From: Dryocosmus kuriphilus
Lineage: Eukaryota; Arthropoda; Insecta; Hymenoptera; Cynipidae
Assembly (NCBI GenBank): GCA_038277395.1
Contig: CM076192.1
Span: 200,446,161 to 200,510,160, forward strand
Direction: 5' to 3'
DNA: 64,000 bases
This document shows, piece by piece, positions 8,844 to 20,232 of the stretch. Every line of letters starts with the position of its first letter. The first letter of the stretch is position 1. Below the pieces are notes generated by a model. It was not told the DNA's origin. It did not search any database and saw only the letters and a list, made by a program, of their open reading frames with translations. Both the position numbers and the translations under genes were made by a program.

Positions 8844-11800
8844 ATGATACTCGACGAGCGCGTAAAATTTGTTCCGGATATAGAGGATGCGCTGAGCTTG
8901 ATGGAGTCGTCTGAATGCACTCCCCTCGACAAAGTGAAGAAATGGAAAAACGAGTGCTTACTTTGTCTGAAGATAGTTAGGAGGGAACTGAGAAGAAAAA
9001 CACCACCGAAGACTTTAGGCGAAAAACAAAAATGCCTAAATATAATTGAGAAGCTCGCGTGCTCGGAGGTACGCTTCGATGTATTAGATAAGAAGAGGAG
9101 AGGAGGAGGAGGAAAATCCGATGACATCTATAGTCATGTCAAATCAATCAAGAGGAAAGAAGCATGCGTGAACATACAAAAATGGGTATGACAACGAGTG
9201 CTTCAAGTGGGCAATACTGTCAGCCCTACACCCAATTGACTTAAGAAAAAGTTCTAAACGTGTGTCAAAATGTCAACAATACAAGGTGTGACGTGACCTT
9301 TTTCCTGAGGTGTTATTAGGATCCCTTTTGGCCACGCACAATGATAAAAATCAAAATATAAAATTAAACTAAAATTAAAATGACCGTTGGGCGCCAGCCT
9401 TCATAAAGGCAATCTGAGATTAACCTTACAAACTTTCGAAACCTGAAAACGATAAGAGAATTTTATACTTAAACGGAGAGCTAAAAGCGATAAGAGGCAA
9501 TTGATATTTGTTTTTCCCAACCAACTCTAATGCTTGTCAGGTAGAGGATAAACATAGGCCACCAGGCTAATTATCCCTGACCTTGACAACACACCCAGGC
9601 TCTGGACAAACGAAGGCCCACCAGGCTAATCATCGACAGTCCCGAGCTCGAATTTTAATTAACGAGAATATTCCAAAATCCAAAACGATAATAAACGATA
9701 ATTAATACCAATTCCCCAGAAACTCGATAATACCCTGAAAATTTCAAATAAATCCAAAAATATGGCTAGCTCAGTTCGCAGTAGAGGGGGTAGTTTGAAA
9801 TAAATTTTTGGCAAGACCTCATTTAAATATCAAATAAAGTAACAATTTATTAACAACTGCAAACAAAAAAAAAGAGATCCAAGTAACAAGCTAAAACATA
9901 CGGTTACACATAATTTAACCGAAAGAAAACATTCCGAAAGGCCGACAATAATTTGCAAACGGCCTAAAATTTACTCAAGTCTTCCATAAAAAGGAATATC
10001 AAAATAAGCAAGTGGGAACGCAGTTACTAAACGAAGATGTCTGAAAAAATTCCTAAAATTTTAATACAAAAGAAAAGAATCTAAAACGCAAATAAAACAG
10101 AAATGGCAAAATATGCGGGGACAACACGAAATATATAGTCAAGAAAGTTCGGAAGGAGGTTGATCGTATAATACACCTTATTCGGGAAAATGGGGCCTAC
10201 GTGAAATCTGAGAACGAACTTTTGAGACAAAATTTAATTAATAACGCAATCCTAAGAATAAACAGATTCCCGGAATGTGGCCGGGGTCCTTGAACTTATA
10301 CAAAAAAAGAGAGTTACTGAAATACAACTTACAATGGTCATAGAAGGGGGAAGTTCACAAAATTCACATTTTGGAGCATCTCAAAGTACTTTAATGTAAC
10401 TCACTCATAACCTAGTTATGGTGGCATCAAAATATTTAAAGGTTTCCTGAAAATTAAAAGGCTCGAGAGGGTACAAGGGGCAGATGTCGGGGATTTCTTT
10501 GAAAGAAAATTAAAAGGAACGACAGGTCATCAGAGTCATATGTCGGGAGGTTAAATGACTCTGTTGTGATAGGAAAAGTTAGGAATGTACGAAATTTACA
10601 AAAGCTATACATTAAATAGGGGACTGAATAAATCTGAAACACGGTGGACGGAAGCCAAAATGGCGATGGCGGAAGGAATATTTTCTGAAATGATGGGAGT
10701 TACTTACAATGTCTAAATAAACGGGCCGCACGTTATATAATTTACAACACTACTAGAGAGAACACGGTTAAGAAATGATAAAATCCGTCGAAATAAAAGG
10801 TAAAATGGTCTAAATTGTCGGGATGTAAGGTCATGAGGTGAGCTACATTTTGCGGGGGTTTCTAATTATATACGTAACTCGAGATCACGCGAAATAGCTA
10901 AAAGGGAAAAATACACTCCGAAAACACAGAGGAAATCACGCGAGGATCGGAAGGTCAGACGCCGGCACTCCATAGCGAGAAAATTTACAGATTATACATA
11001 AAGAAATCCATTCGAGTCATAAAAAAAAAAGAAAATTAGTCGAATGATCCAGCCAAGGTATCGTTTTAAAGGCTTTAATAAAAAGTTGACTCTTTAATAT
11101 AGAACTTGGCTGAAACACGAGTAAATGAAAGTCGTACCTTAGAACCTGACGCTGTCGAGAAAGCCAAAAAAATAATATATAATGTTCCCTGCCCGACGTC
11201 CACACAGGGGTTTACAATACCGACTACTTGTGCGAGACGCACTGCTCTCTCACGTACGGACGCCGGAGAGAGGGGATAGGGGAGAAAAGGCGCGCAAAGC
11301 CTAGCCACGAGGACTCTTGTAGTCAAGAGTGGGGTGGGTGATCTCCGTTCCTCGCTGGTCTGCCCTGCTGTTGTTTCTTCTCTTCACATCCTTCCTTCCT
11401 TCCCGCTGATTGGCTGTTTCCATAGGCGCGAATCCTTCCAGATTGAGATCCGAACCACGGGATTTGAAGCCTGGATGGGACGGTTGACTCCTCACAGAGG
11501 ATTGGCGGGTGGTCTTTCCATGCAACCCTCGACATATTTTGAGAAACAAAATAGTATTAGCCAATTTCTCCGATAAGTTTGGCGGAAATGCCTGTCCAGT
11601 GCCGGACTTTGTGGTCGCTTCGCCCGATACCAAAATTTTACATAAAATTGCCTTTTGTGGAGGTAAGTTTCCTTAGTACGTCCTCACCCGGAACTAGCCA
11701 AGGATCTTGGACTATCGGTAGTACAATCCCGACGAAATCTGGAGCAACCTGAAGAAAGTATATGAAGGTGCAAAGACTTTTAGAAGCCTCTCTGAAAAGG

Positions 11801-13822
11801 AGGTAACAGCAGACCCTAGCCGACGACTCAGCGAGTCGGTTGAATTCCTGTATCTCCCAACTCCGGACCGCAGTAAATCCTCGCAATAATCGACAGACAA
11901 GAAAAAATAGGAAGGACCCAAATTATATTACCTTAAACTAAAACTTTTTATTTACAATAGTGCCACGGAGCGCCGAATCTACCCGAGGTGTCGAGAAAGT
12001 GCCTTTTACGTTAAAATTTGAGTTTAAATAAAATTTTTGTGATGGTGCCAAACTGCAACATCACAAAGGATGAATTGGATTCTTCCGACATCAGTCTTCC
12101 AGTTGCGCTCAAGGATGTGAAAAAATTCGAGGAGAAGAACCAAATCTCTGTGAATGTCTACGGCCTTACTAAGAAGAGTGAAAATAAATTCACAGTGGTG
12201 CCTCTTCACTTCGCCTCACAAAAAAGAGACACGCACGTAAATCTACTTCGTGCCGAGGAAGATTATGTTTGTGTGGATAGAAGAAGGGCCAAGGACCTTC
12301 GACTGCCACTACGTACGGATTAAGGATTTATCCTGATTAGTCTCCAGGCAACTGTCCAAAAATTGCAAAAAAGAAGCTCATTTGTGACCGGTGCTTGCAC
12401 TTCTTTATCAAAGAGGAAAAACTGGAAGAACACACTGAAGATTGTGTGAAACCAGATGATTGCAGAGTAGTGCTTCCAGAACCCGGGAGGAATATTGTTT
12501 AGTTTAAGGACTCTACGAACCGAGAGCGAGCTCCTTTCATCGTATAAGCGGGCTGTGATTCTCTTCTGATACCCGTAAATGATTATAAAGGAGCAGAAAG
12601 AACCTCGAATACTGAGGTCTTTGAAAGGCATGTGGTCTTCAATATTGGCTACATGTTTAAGTGCACACTATCCTTTTATGAATCATGTCCGCACGATGTA
12701 GAGCCGGCAAAGTGGTTTGCTGATCAGTTGCACAAAATTGCCTAGAAACGTGAAAAGATGTTAGCATCTCCAGTACCAATGGAAAAAATAATTTTCGAGC
12801 AGCAGGGAGCTTTTATAGATGCAAAAATTTGTCACATTTACAGAAGTCACTACATCCTCCAGTGAAGAGGGTGCATGGTCATTGTCACTTGACAGGTAAG
12901 TACCGTGGTCCTGCGCATGAGTATTGCAACTTGGCATATTAGGACTCAAACACCATACCTGTTGTGTTTCATAACCTGTGGGGATATGATTCTCACTTTA
13001 TCATTCGCGACATTGCCACACAATTTGAGGGAAGAGTTAAAGTCCTTGCGCTCAATAAGGAAAAGTACATTTATTTTACAAAGTACGTTCAGGAAACTCA
13101 GATAAAATTTAGTTTCATCGATTCATTTAGATTCATGGCCTCTTCCATAGAGAAGTTAGCGTCATACCTCACTCAGCATAAAATTGTCAGTGCAGCGTTT
13201 GCTGGTGTTGAGAGGGAGAAAGTTGAGCTTCTCACAACGAACGGTGTTCTGCCCTATGAATACCTGGACTCGAGGGACAGACTCAATGAAACCGAGCTTC
13301 CACCAAAAGAAAAATTTTACAGCACACTCAATGATTCGGCAATATTGGACGTAGATTATACACATGCACAACAGGTATGGTGTGCATTTAACATTAAGAC
13401 ACTCGGCCAGTACGTCAGTCTGTACATGAAAACTGACGTTCTACTTTTTGCAGGCATTTTCGAAAGTTTCCGAGAACAGTGTCTCGAGGCTTACGACTTG
13501 GATCCAGCATACTACTACACCACTCCTGGCTTGACATGGGATGCCATGCTCAAATATTCAAAGGTAAGATTAGAAAACCTCACTGATGTTGATATGCTGT
13601 TGATGATTGAGCAGCGCAAAAGGGGTGGAGTAAGTCAATGCCCCAACCGTTATGCCATTTCCAATAACAAATACATGCCAGCATTCAACAAAGATGGGAA
13701 GATCCTCTTCATTGAATATTTAGATACAAATAACCTCTACGGTTGGGCAATGGAACAGCCCCTCTTTTAAGGTGGATTCGAGTGGCTTACAAATTTGCAA
13801 AATTTTGATTTCGGCATTCATT
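8844..13822 (+). pseudogene. polB: Polinton protein-primed family-B DNA polymerase, broken and truncated
   Basis: In intact Polintons this enzyme replicates the element from terminal protein. The ATG at 8844 opens 115 codons, then a frameshift near 9184 leads into DNECFKWAILSALHP, a conserved N-terminal box. Coding similarity resumes at about 12050 (SLPVALKDVKKFEEKNQ). A zinc-finger-like CDRCLHFF...HTEDC lies near 12375-12440. The exonuclease I region (about 12535-12560) is corrupted by a stop and substitutions. Exonuclease II (FHNLWGYDSH, about 12966) and exonuclease III (YMKTDVLLFAGIFESFR, about 13420-13470) are readable. The palm begins at motif A (YLDTNNLYGWAMEQ, about 13718). Coding ends near 13822 at the LINE junction, so the rest of the palm and the thumb are missing. 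Several stops occur (for example 12321, 12501, 12546 and 13768). It is certainly non-functional. Confidence 0.93.
9283..12040. mobile_element. Unclassified ~2.75-kb insertion splitting the polymerase gene
   Basis: Polymerase similarity stops near 9282 (RVSKCQQYKV) and restarts near 12050 in the same gene, so this block is an insertion. It has no credible ORF. On its minus strand TGGCGCCCAAC at about 9396-9386 looks like an insect LTR-retrotransposon primer-binding site. That would make the higher coordinates a long LTR with a little internal sequence below 9386. Two 'caggctaat' units of about 60 bp repeat at 9560-9630. The flanks CAACAATACAAGG and CAACATCACAAAGG are similar but not identical, so a clean target duplication is not shown. 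The LTR identity is tentative. Confidence 0.5.
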
Positions 13823-16384
13823 TGCAGTTTCCTGCATTTATCCAGGCCCCGATTCATCCTGACTTCGCTGGAAAACTGCAGTAAGATGTTGAAAGAGTCT
13901 TGCAGCTTGGACTCTGAGCCCGCATAAATCTTAAGGTCATCCATATAAAGGAGGTGATTGAGCTGAGATTCAGACACTCCCGCCATAATATTGAACCCAT
14001 AGGACGAGGTGTTAAGTGTCCTGCTTAAAGGGTTTAAGGCTAAACAGAACCATAATGAACTGAAACAGTCACGTTGGAAGATACCTCGTTTAATTGACAA
14101 GGACTGAGTGTCCCTAGCGGCTTCATGATTAAAAGACCTGATTTTCGTGCACCAGGTGCTCATTGCGTGATCCAGAAGCTGAATCACACGTGGGCAGATC
14201 TTATATATCCTTAGGATGTCAAGAAAATAGTCGTGGGGCACCGAGGGAAAAGCCTGTTTATAGTCAATGTAGGCCATGTGCAAATTACGTTGGTGGTGTT
14301 TCGCATGCAACACGGCCACAGTGTCAATTGTAACCAAGTCCTTGCAACCACGGGAGCCTCGACAGCAACCCTTTTGTTCTTGTGTGAGGACGTTGTTCTC
14401 CTCGCAATGTTTATAGATGCCTTCGGATATAATAGCTGTGGGACACTTGTAGAGTGTGGAAAGGCAGGCAATTGGTCGATAGTCTTTAGGACTATTAGCA
14501 TCTGGTTATTTGGTATCATATACGTGACTCCCTCTGTCATGAAGGAAGGCATAAGTTCCGGATTGTCTAGAGTGGCCGGAAGAGCGCCCGCAAGGGCGGG
14601 GTGCAAAGCCACCAGACACTTGTACCAGAAACTGTGCACCCCGTCCGGACCAGCCGCCTTCCAGTTCTTTGCCTTCTTTAGGATGCGAGTTAACTCAGAA
14701 GCTGTGATAGATAGATCATCCATCGCAGGTAGTTCTGAAACTCTCTCCTTTTCGAGGTCAAGCCACGGCGTGTCCAGATCACTTGACATATGATTACACC
14801 ACATACCTGACCAATATCCAGCCATCTCCACAGTACTTGGGGGTTCACTGGCATTATTGATTTCCCCATCAGAAAGTTTACGGTAAAATTTTTTTTCATT
14901 CTGTAGGAAGGTCCTGTTGTCATAACCTCTCGCGGTAGACCGCTTGAAACGTCGCAGACGTGCTGACAGGACCATGTGCCTTTGTCTAAAGCAGTCAATT
15001 ACTTCGTCCAGATTTTTAGATATTCTTGGATTGATGTTAAGTGGACGAACGATTTCCTCCACGTGGCGAGTCAGCTTCTGTGCCCGATCGCCCTTTCTAA
15101 ATTGGTACAAACGACCAAGTTTAGCTCTTATTTTTTCTGACTTCGTTTTAGAGCCTAGACTTCCACGAATAATCTGTCTTACTCCTGGGAAGTAGGTGTT
15201 ATTTCCCCTAGGCTTTATTTTGATGCTCAACGTCCTGGCACACGCGACGGCAGCGCAATATGCAATAGTCTGCAACTGCTGTAAGCTCATGTCTTGAAGC
15301 AGGAACAGAGGCAATATATGGTTATATAAGCTGCCAACTAACCGGAGAAGGTCGTTGTTAATCCTAAATTTTGAAAGAACACTCTTTTTCGATGGTTCCT
15401 GTTCCGTAAACTCTATGATGGCATCAGTGAAGTACCATAAAAGATGCAAGCTCTCCTCATTGAGTTCTTTAATCAAGACTGACGACTATGTGACAGTCTT
15501 CGTTCCACATCCCCCGGGTCAAGCTCCTGGCCATTTGTAGCGTCTTGTATTTCAGGCAGAATCTCCCGCTCGACCGCCTCCATGGGGCTCATTTCGGGGA
15601 GCGCACGTTGTTGTTGCACTCGCCTCTTGATTTTTTCAATTTCGACCACGGAAAGGGGCTTACGACGCTCAATTGAGCGAATTGGTCAGCTAGATGTTGG
15701 GGGGGTCACCCTCGAAGCCAAATCCGGATGAAGGTCTATGAAGAGACGATGTTACTCATACGCCACAACCCCCCCGCCGAAAAAAGCTTCAAAGTGACAT
15801 CTGACCACATCCTTATTCATGGTTTTCCATGATATCCGCTTTCTGGTCTGTGTACCCACCTGTTGTTGTGGGAGTGCGGTTTCAACCTCAGATCTTATTC
15901 GGTTGATGGTTCTTCTGTGCAGGAGATTCTCCTGAGTTATCAAAAGTGTTCTCCGACTAAGGTCATCTCCTGTTACTGTCGGTAATTCCGGAAATCTCGC
16001 CACAAGCTTTCGGCGAAAGGCTATCCCGTCCTGTGAAGCAGTGGTCGCACCTAACTCATTTTCAAATTTGCAGCGCATCAAATACTCATCATGCTGAGGT
16101 TAAAAGTTGATGCGGTGCTGCTGCATTCCTGCTGAAGTGGTCGGACGTTCAGTATCGCTCGAAGCATCATCAGCAGTTGTGCCTGGTGACATGGCACCTG
16201 CCGCCTTTTGCCAATGTTCTGGCTGGACAGAATTTTCTTCGGGTGACATGGACCGAGTTGCCTGTCCATCACGCAACTCGCCGTTGTCATCCCGAATATT
16301 TACACCCCCATCGGTGTTATTAGGGGCGACCCGACGATCTTCGGGTAGCAACCACCGCTTCATGAACTTCTTCAAATTTTCCAT
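13823..16384 (-). pseudogene. R4/Dong-like LINE polyprotein, copy 1 (N-terminus and reverse transcriptase)
   Basis: The ORF starts at an ATG at 16384 (MENLKKFMKRW). It contains a Thr/Ser/Pro-rich N-terminal region, then a long basic domain (about 15476-14800) rich in arginine around LSARLRRFKRSTARGYDN, then the reverse transcriptase. Motif A is readable as YIDYKQAFPS (about 14260) with its aspartate intact, followed by a GIFQRDCFSSLW box and the catalytic YMDD (about 13938-13947). Frameshifts occur near 15750, 14350 and elsewhere. The zinc-knuckle and restriction-like endonuclease present in copy 2 are absent because of the 3' deletion. The product would reverse-transcribe LINE RNA at its target site; this copy cannot. 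Confidence 0.87.
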
Positions 16385-16722
16385 AAGGGTTCTTGTTAGC
16401 TAGGGAAAGGGAGGTCCGCCCGCGCAGAGCCCCGCATCCGAGGGTAAGGTCTAAATACTCTAGGAGGCGACCCTGCATCCTAGAGACACCGTTTATGACA
16501 CCACATCCCTGGTGCCATGCAGCCTTAAGCACGGTAGTTCACACCCATGACTTGGTGGTTATTCCTGCGGCACCATCCCTGGACCATTGTCCGCGACTGC
16601 TTATTTAACCTTGTAGCCATATTCAGCAGAATTCCTTGGTACAGGACTCCTCTATCCGCAACCTGAGGACGCGCCCGGTGCCTGGCCTGGTCAAAGGCCC
16701 CATCCGAAAAAAAACCCGGACG
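13823..16722 (-). mobile_element. R4/Dong-like LINE, copy 1, 3' half deleted
   Basis: The block is colinear with the second copy at 55695-60740, sharing both the N-terminal ORF region and the reverse transcriptase. Its 5' end abuts an (ATT)n tract at 16723, and R4/Dong elements are known to target TAA-type microsatellites. The 3' junction is abnormal: at 13823 (copy-2 position 57794) it runs straight into polymerase coding sequence, and about 2.1 kb of LINE 3' end are missing. LINEs normally lose their 5' ends. The likely cause is a later deletion that removed the polymerase C-terminus and the LINE 3' end together. Confidence 0.88.
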
Positions 16723-16756
16723 ATTATTATTATTATCATTATTATTATTATTATTA
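16723..16756. repeat. (ATT)n microsatellite at the LINE copy-1 5' junction
   Basis: A nearly pure ATT tract of about 11 units, broken once by ATC, directly abuts the LINE 5' end. It fits the known preference of the R4/Dong clade for TAA/ATT repeats. The second copy sits at an equivalent tract (55678-55694). Confidence 0.85.
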
Positions 16757-16760
16757 CTTT

Positions 16761-17045
16761 ACAGCGGTATCACCTGCGTTGTGGTGAATGGATTCTTGCA
16801 AATCTGACTCCAGTTCAACTTTTGTAAATGCACAACAGTATCACCTGCGTTGAGGTGAATGAATTCTTACAAATCTGACTCTAGTTCGACTTTTGTAAAT
16901 GCACAGCGGTATCAACTGCGTTGAGGTGAATGGATTCTTACAAATCTGACTCTAGTTCAACTTTTGTAAACGCAGGGTGCTATCACCTGCGTTGAGGTGA
17001 ACGGATTCTTGCATATCTATCTCTAGTTCGACTTTGTAAATAGGG
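16761..17045. repeat. 71-bp tandem repeat, four copies
   Basis: The marker GTATCACCTGCGTTGAGGTGAA recurs (variants) at about 16767, 16838, 16909 and 16979, spaced 70-71 bp. Each copy also has GGATTCTTACAAATCTGACT and AGTTCAACTTTTGTAAA. The imperfect palindrome TCACCTGCGTTGAGGTGA inside each unit could form a small hairpin. The array lies between the truncated polymerase/LINE block and the integrase. Confidence 0.85.
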
Positions 17046-17171
17046 CATATAGGAGTTATATATTTTAATAAAGACAAGATGTGAATGCATATAAATTGCT
17101 TTTTTTATTTATCAAGGAATCTTACATATACTTGGTGTATGCATATATACATTTATAGTTTAGTCTAAAAT

Positions 17172-17285
17172 TGGTTCATCGTTGCTTCAACGTTGGCTCA
17201 GCGTTGGTTCATCGTTGCTCCAACGTTGGCTCAACGTTGGTTCATCGTTGCTTCAACGTTGACTCAACATTGATTCAACATTGCA
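17172..17285. repeat. 33-bp tandem repeat with an 11-bp CAACGTTG sub-motif
   Basis: GGTTCATCGTTGC starts at 17173, 17206 and 17239. The unit is built from CAACGTTGGCT-like sub-repeats with the palindrome CAACGTTG. The array sits just past the 3' end of the integrase gene. An AATAAA (about 17069) and an AT-rich spacer precede it. Confidence 0.85.
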
Positions 17286-17294
17286 CAGAGTTGA

Positions 17295-18223
17295 TTACAT
17301 ATCTGATTTGTCTATCCAGCTGTTGTGTGAATTATCAAAGCCTAACAACTTTACATATACTTTATTGCCACGTCTCTTGATTACTTTTTCCACAAGGTAG
17401 ACGTCTGGATGCTTAAATTTGACAAGTTCCTGTTCATAGAATCTGCCAACGATACTTTGCTCTCGATAGTCCTTGAGCTTGTACATCACTGTATTGGTAG
17501 GTATGACTTGTGTTACAGTTAATATGTCTGTTGTCCAGTTGGGAGTATATCCTTTTTCAAAGACATGCTTGTGCTTGCTGAATCGAACCATATCACCAAC
17601 CTTGAACTTTGCTCTCTTCCTTCTGGGTATACTACTCAGTTTTTTGAAGCGTTGCAAGAGTTCCTTCCCATCCTCAGCAGTGACATCTCTGGGCTTTATA
17701 CCGATTGATCGATGTATTTTGTATCGTTGTACTTGGATACGAGAGTGGGTAAAATGTCTATCCACTTGTAGTTACCTCTCACACTAAATTGTGGCCGCAT
17801 ATTGTTCTTGAGCGTGCGATTAATTCGTTCACAGATTGAAGCCTTTAGATTACTGTGTGTTGAGTAGAGATTAATCCTGTATTGCTGCATAAGATTTTTA
17901 GACTGCGAATTATAGAGTTCTTTGCCTTTGTCAGTGTGTAAGTTTTTTGGTGTATGACCCTGCATCAGTACATATTCCGATGCTGAAGTGAAAACTGATC
18001 CACTCTTCCTTTTAACAGGGACAGCCCAGTCGTACTTGGAGAAAATATCTATTACGGTAAGTAAATACTTTTGGCCATTATTCTCGTGGGCCTAGGGTAA
18101 CATTTCAACCAAATCTGCCTGCCAAGTCTCATCTATACCGCGCATTTGCACACGACGACGCGGATAATTCTTTCTAGCCGGTTGATGCAGTGCTGTGACT
18201 ACTGCCAGCTTCTCCTTGTCCAT
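17295..18223 (-). pseudogene. Polinton retroviral-type integrase with C-terminal chromodomain
   Basis: Integrase inserts the element and makes the 6-bp duplication. The likely ATG is at 18223 (MDKEKLAVV). The catalytic triad is recognisable: first Asp in WQADLVEM, second Asp in LHTDKGKEL (about 17930), Glu in KASICERINRTL (about 17835). A basic linker and a VGDMVRFSKHKHVFEKGY segment (about 17580) follow. The last ~35 residues (YLVEKVIKRRG ... SWIDKSDM) form a chromodomain, a known feature of some Polinton integrases that may bias insertion toward marked chromatin. An in-frame stop after EMLP (about 18093) and a frameshift near 17700-17760 inactivate it. The 5' end overlaps the fibre-like gene by about 50 bp. 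Confidence 0.92.
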
Positions 18224-18611
18224 CCAGGAGGGCGCTTAGTCGTGCCTCCAACTGAGCAATGAGTTCGGCGTTACGAATTGATAATTCTTGTTGACTATCA
18301 GTCTGCAAGTTCTTTTGTTTCTCGTTGATTGATTCCCCGAGGATACGTATCATCAAATTATTATTGTCAATATCGGTTCGCATAGACGATGTGACTTTAA
18401 ACACTGTACGTATCTCGTTTTGAATAATGCGCTGTAGAATTCCCAAATTGACTGCGTCATTTTGTTCTTCGGGCTCACTAACGTTGAAAAATCTCTTGCC
18501 GTCTACGTCATAATGACCTTCGGAGGTTATTTTGAATCCCACGCCAGGAGGTCCACGGCTTGCTGCTGCAGCGGTTCGATCCAGGTGACGCCCAAACACT
18601 ACGATACTCAT
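18174..18611 (-). CDS. Polinton fibre/spike-like protein
   Basis: An uninterrupted 145-codon frame starts at an ATG (MSIVVFGRHLDR). Residues ~20-55 hold PPGVGFKITSEGHYDVDGKR followed by a NV-x-EP ... NDAVNLG pattern. This resembles the shaft/attachment segment of tail-fibre and viral spike proteins, where a GF-x-L-T-x-DG-x-YD motif is followed by N-V and D-A-V-N. The remainder (about 65-145) is predicted from its heptads to be a coiled coil (INEKQKNLQ ... LIAQLEARLSALLDG), then a Ser/Gly-rich tail. Coiled-coil trimerisation would suit a fibre, but the role in Polintons is inferred. It overlaps the start of integrase and is one of only two uninterrupted genes in the element. Confidence 0.72.
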   Translation of the reverse strand: MSIVVFGRHLDRTAAAASRGPPGVGFKITSEGHYDVDGKRFFNVSEPEEQNDAVNLGILQRIIQNEIRTVFKVTSSMRTDIDNNNLMIRILGESINEKQKNLQTDSQQELSIRNAELIAQLEARLSALLDGQGEAGSSHSTASTG

Positions 18612-18644
18612 CGCGATACTGATGATATTTTTATGTGTGCGCTC

Positions 18645-19537
18645 CTAACATATGCTTCCGGCTTCCCGTAGTTCCTCATTGATGGACACGATTTCATTGT
18701 TGTGACTTAGATTGCCTGCTGCTTGAGACGCTAAGAGTAGACGAAGACAATCCACTAGTTCGTTAGGTTCATCCCAGTAGACATAATCAGTATTAACATT
18801 TTTCCTTGCTATCATATACCGTGGTAGTGAACCTCTACTCGTTGAAGATCGTCTGCGTGACACATTGAACTATTTGGCAATAAAGTGCTTGTGCTTGATA
18901 CCATAGCCTTTTTCGAAAAGATTCAGTTGCACTGTACCGCATCTTGTGTGCATTTGTAGCAATTAGAAATTCTTTATAGTTGCTCAGATCATCAGCGCAG
19001 ATATGTGGTTCTTCAAGAGTCTGCCCTAACAGCAGTTTCAAGAAGCCAACGGTTTTCAAGTACTGCTATGACCAACGTGGTTATATTGTCCCTCCTAAAT
19101 AATGGATCCATCCTCAATCATAAGGGTTCCATTGCTGAACTTACGAACACCATAAATCATATCCAAGTACTGCTTTCTCTTTTGATTTAACATCATGAGA
19201 AACTATTTTGTTAAATACTCATAATTAACAGAAGATACAGTTTCATCTTCAACCAAAGTTTTGTCAAGCTCTCCTTCTTCAGGATCAGCTGTGACGTAGG
19301 AAGCGTTATCCTCCACCTCCTCATCTTTTTCTTTTGCAGGTTCATCTTTCTTCTTGATTGAAGGACTAGATATGTCAAACAGTTTTGCGATGGCATGACG
19401 ATTGTCTTGAACGTTTCACTCATTATCTTTTCAGTGGCTTCTTTAACCATTTTCAGTATTCGATGTTTACGTCGAATCGCCTCACTGGCTTTTGCGATTT
19501 GAAAGAGCACCTCCTTCAATTTGTGAAACTTTGACAT
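18645..19537 (-). pseudogene. Conserved Polinton protein of unknown function, frameshifted
   Basis: The predicted transcript start (A at 19566) makes the ATG at 19537 the first AUG (MSKFHKLKEVLFQIAKASEA). The N-terminal third is a basic helix (KASEAIRRKHRILKMVKEA), followed after a frameshift by a Lys/Glu/Asp-rich linker. A second conserved block (about 19050-18940) reads KTVGFLKLLLGQ ... EPHICADDLSNYKEFLIATNAHKM. The C-terminal block (about 18795-18650) reads DYVYWDEPNELVDCLRLLL ... SHNNEIVSINEELREAG. I recognise this three-block architecture as a frequent insect Maverick gene next to integrase. No enzymatic motif is visible. Frameshifts near 19390 and 18880 and several stops break it. Confidence 0.8.
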
Positions 19538-19565
19538 TTTGATGTGTTCACGGTTCAATCTATAA

Positions 19566-19599
19566 TGAAATAATTTCCACAGCATAACACGTATTTATA
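19566..19599 (-). promoter_or_regulatory. TATA plus initiator of the conserved unknown gene
   Basis: On the minus strand TATAAAT (from 19599) is followed by TCATT with its A at 19566, a spacing of 33 nt. The leader would be 29 nt to the ATG at 19537. The spacing and initiator match those of the other Polinton genes. Confidence 0.65.
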
Positions 19600-20232
19600 G
19601 AGAAATAAAACAGTCAAATTCTTTTCGGTATGTACCATCCTTGAGCTCACTGTCCTTTTCAATTACAACAAATCCATACTTGTCTGTGTTCCAACCTGCC
19701 GAGCATAAGTCTCGAAATTGAGAGTAACGCATGCCAGTGTTCAAATGATCGTCATACACATGTCTCAAATTCGTCTCATCCTACTTGAAAAGCATCAACA
19801 GATTGACATTGTCTCGCGCCAAATGGTTAGGAATTGGAGCATATGTTTATCATAAGTAAAAACTGTCAACGTGAGCATGTCTACCCATGCAAAAGAGTTT
19901 GGTTGAGCTTCACTTGGTGATATTACTTCTTCATGCACACTCAAGGGGAAATACTCAACACCATCTACATTATTTATCGCCCGTTCCAGGAATCGATACT
20001 TTGGCTGTTTCAGGAATTTAGGGTAGACGTAGACATTGGCAAATTTCAATCAGTTTGGGTGTAAGATTAGAGCGAGTAATGTATTTGTCTTGCAACAATT
20101 TGACGCTCCACAAAAGACTACGGGAGGTCTGTCTGGTAGTAGACTGCCTTGACGTTTTACCCTCTTCTTTGGTTGGACGACGGAATCAAAGTTATCGACC
20201 GGAAGCTTAATAGGTCGTTTCTTGAACAGCAT
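19600..20232 (-). pseudogene. Polinton A32/FtsK-HerA-type packaging ATPase, Walker B segment deleted
   Basis: This ATPase powers genome packaging in related viruses. The ATG at 20232 is the first AUG after the mapped core promoter. A Lys/Arg-rich start leads into the Walker A region PPVVFCGASNCCKTN (about 20125-20080), in which the usual glycine before the lysine is Cys. Similarity continues through YPKFLKQPKYRFLERAI (about 20025) to PSEAQPNSF (about 19893). There the frame jumps directly to MGRHAH (about 19888, another phase). The intervening Walker B region of roughly 20 residues is absent. Downstream conserved segments (APIPNHLARDNVNLL at about 19830, then a conserved Asp/Glu-rich end) remain but contain stops. 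Confidence 0.9.

Noticed and set aside
11301..11633. 110-codon minus-strand frame in the insertion
   Set aside because: Low similarity to anything recognisable and overlapped by open frames on both strands; treated as chance.
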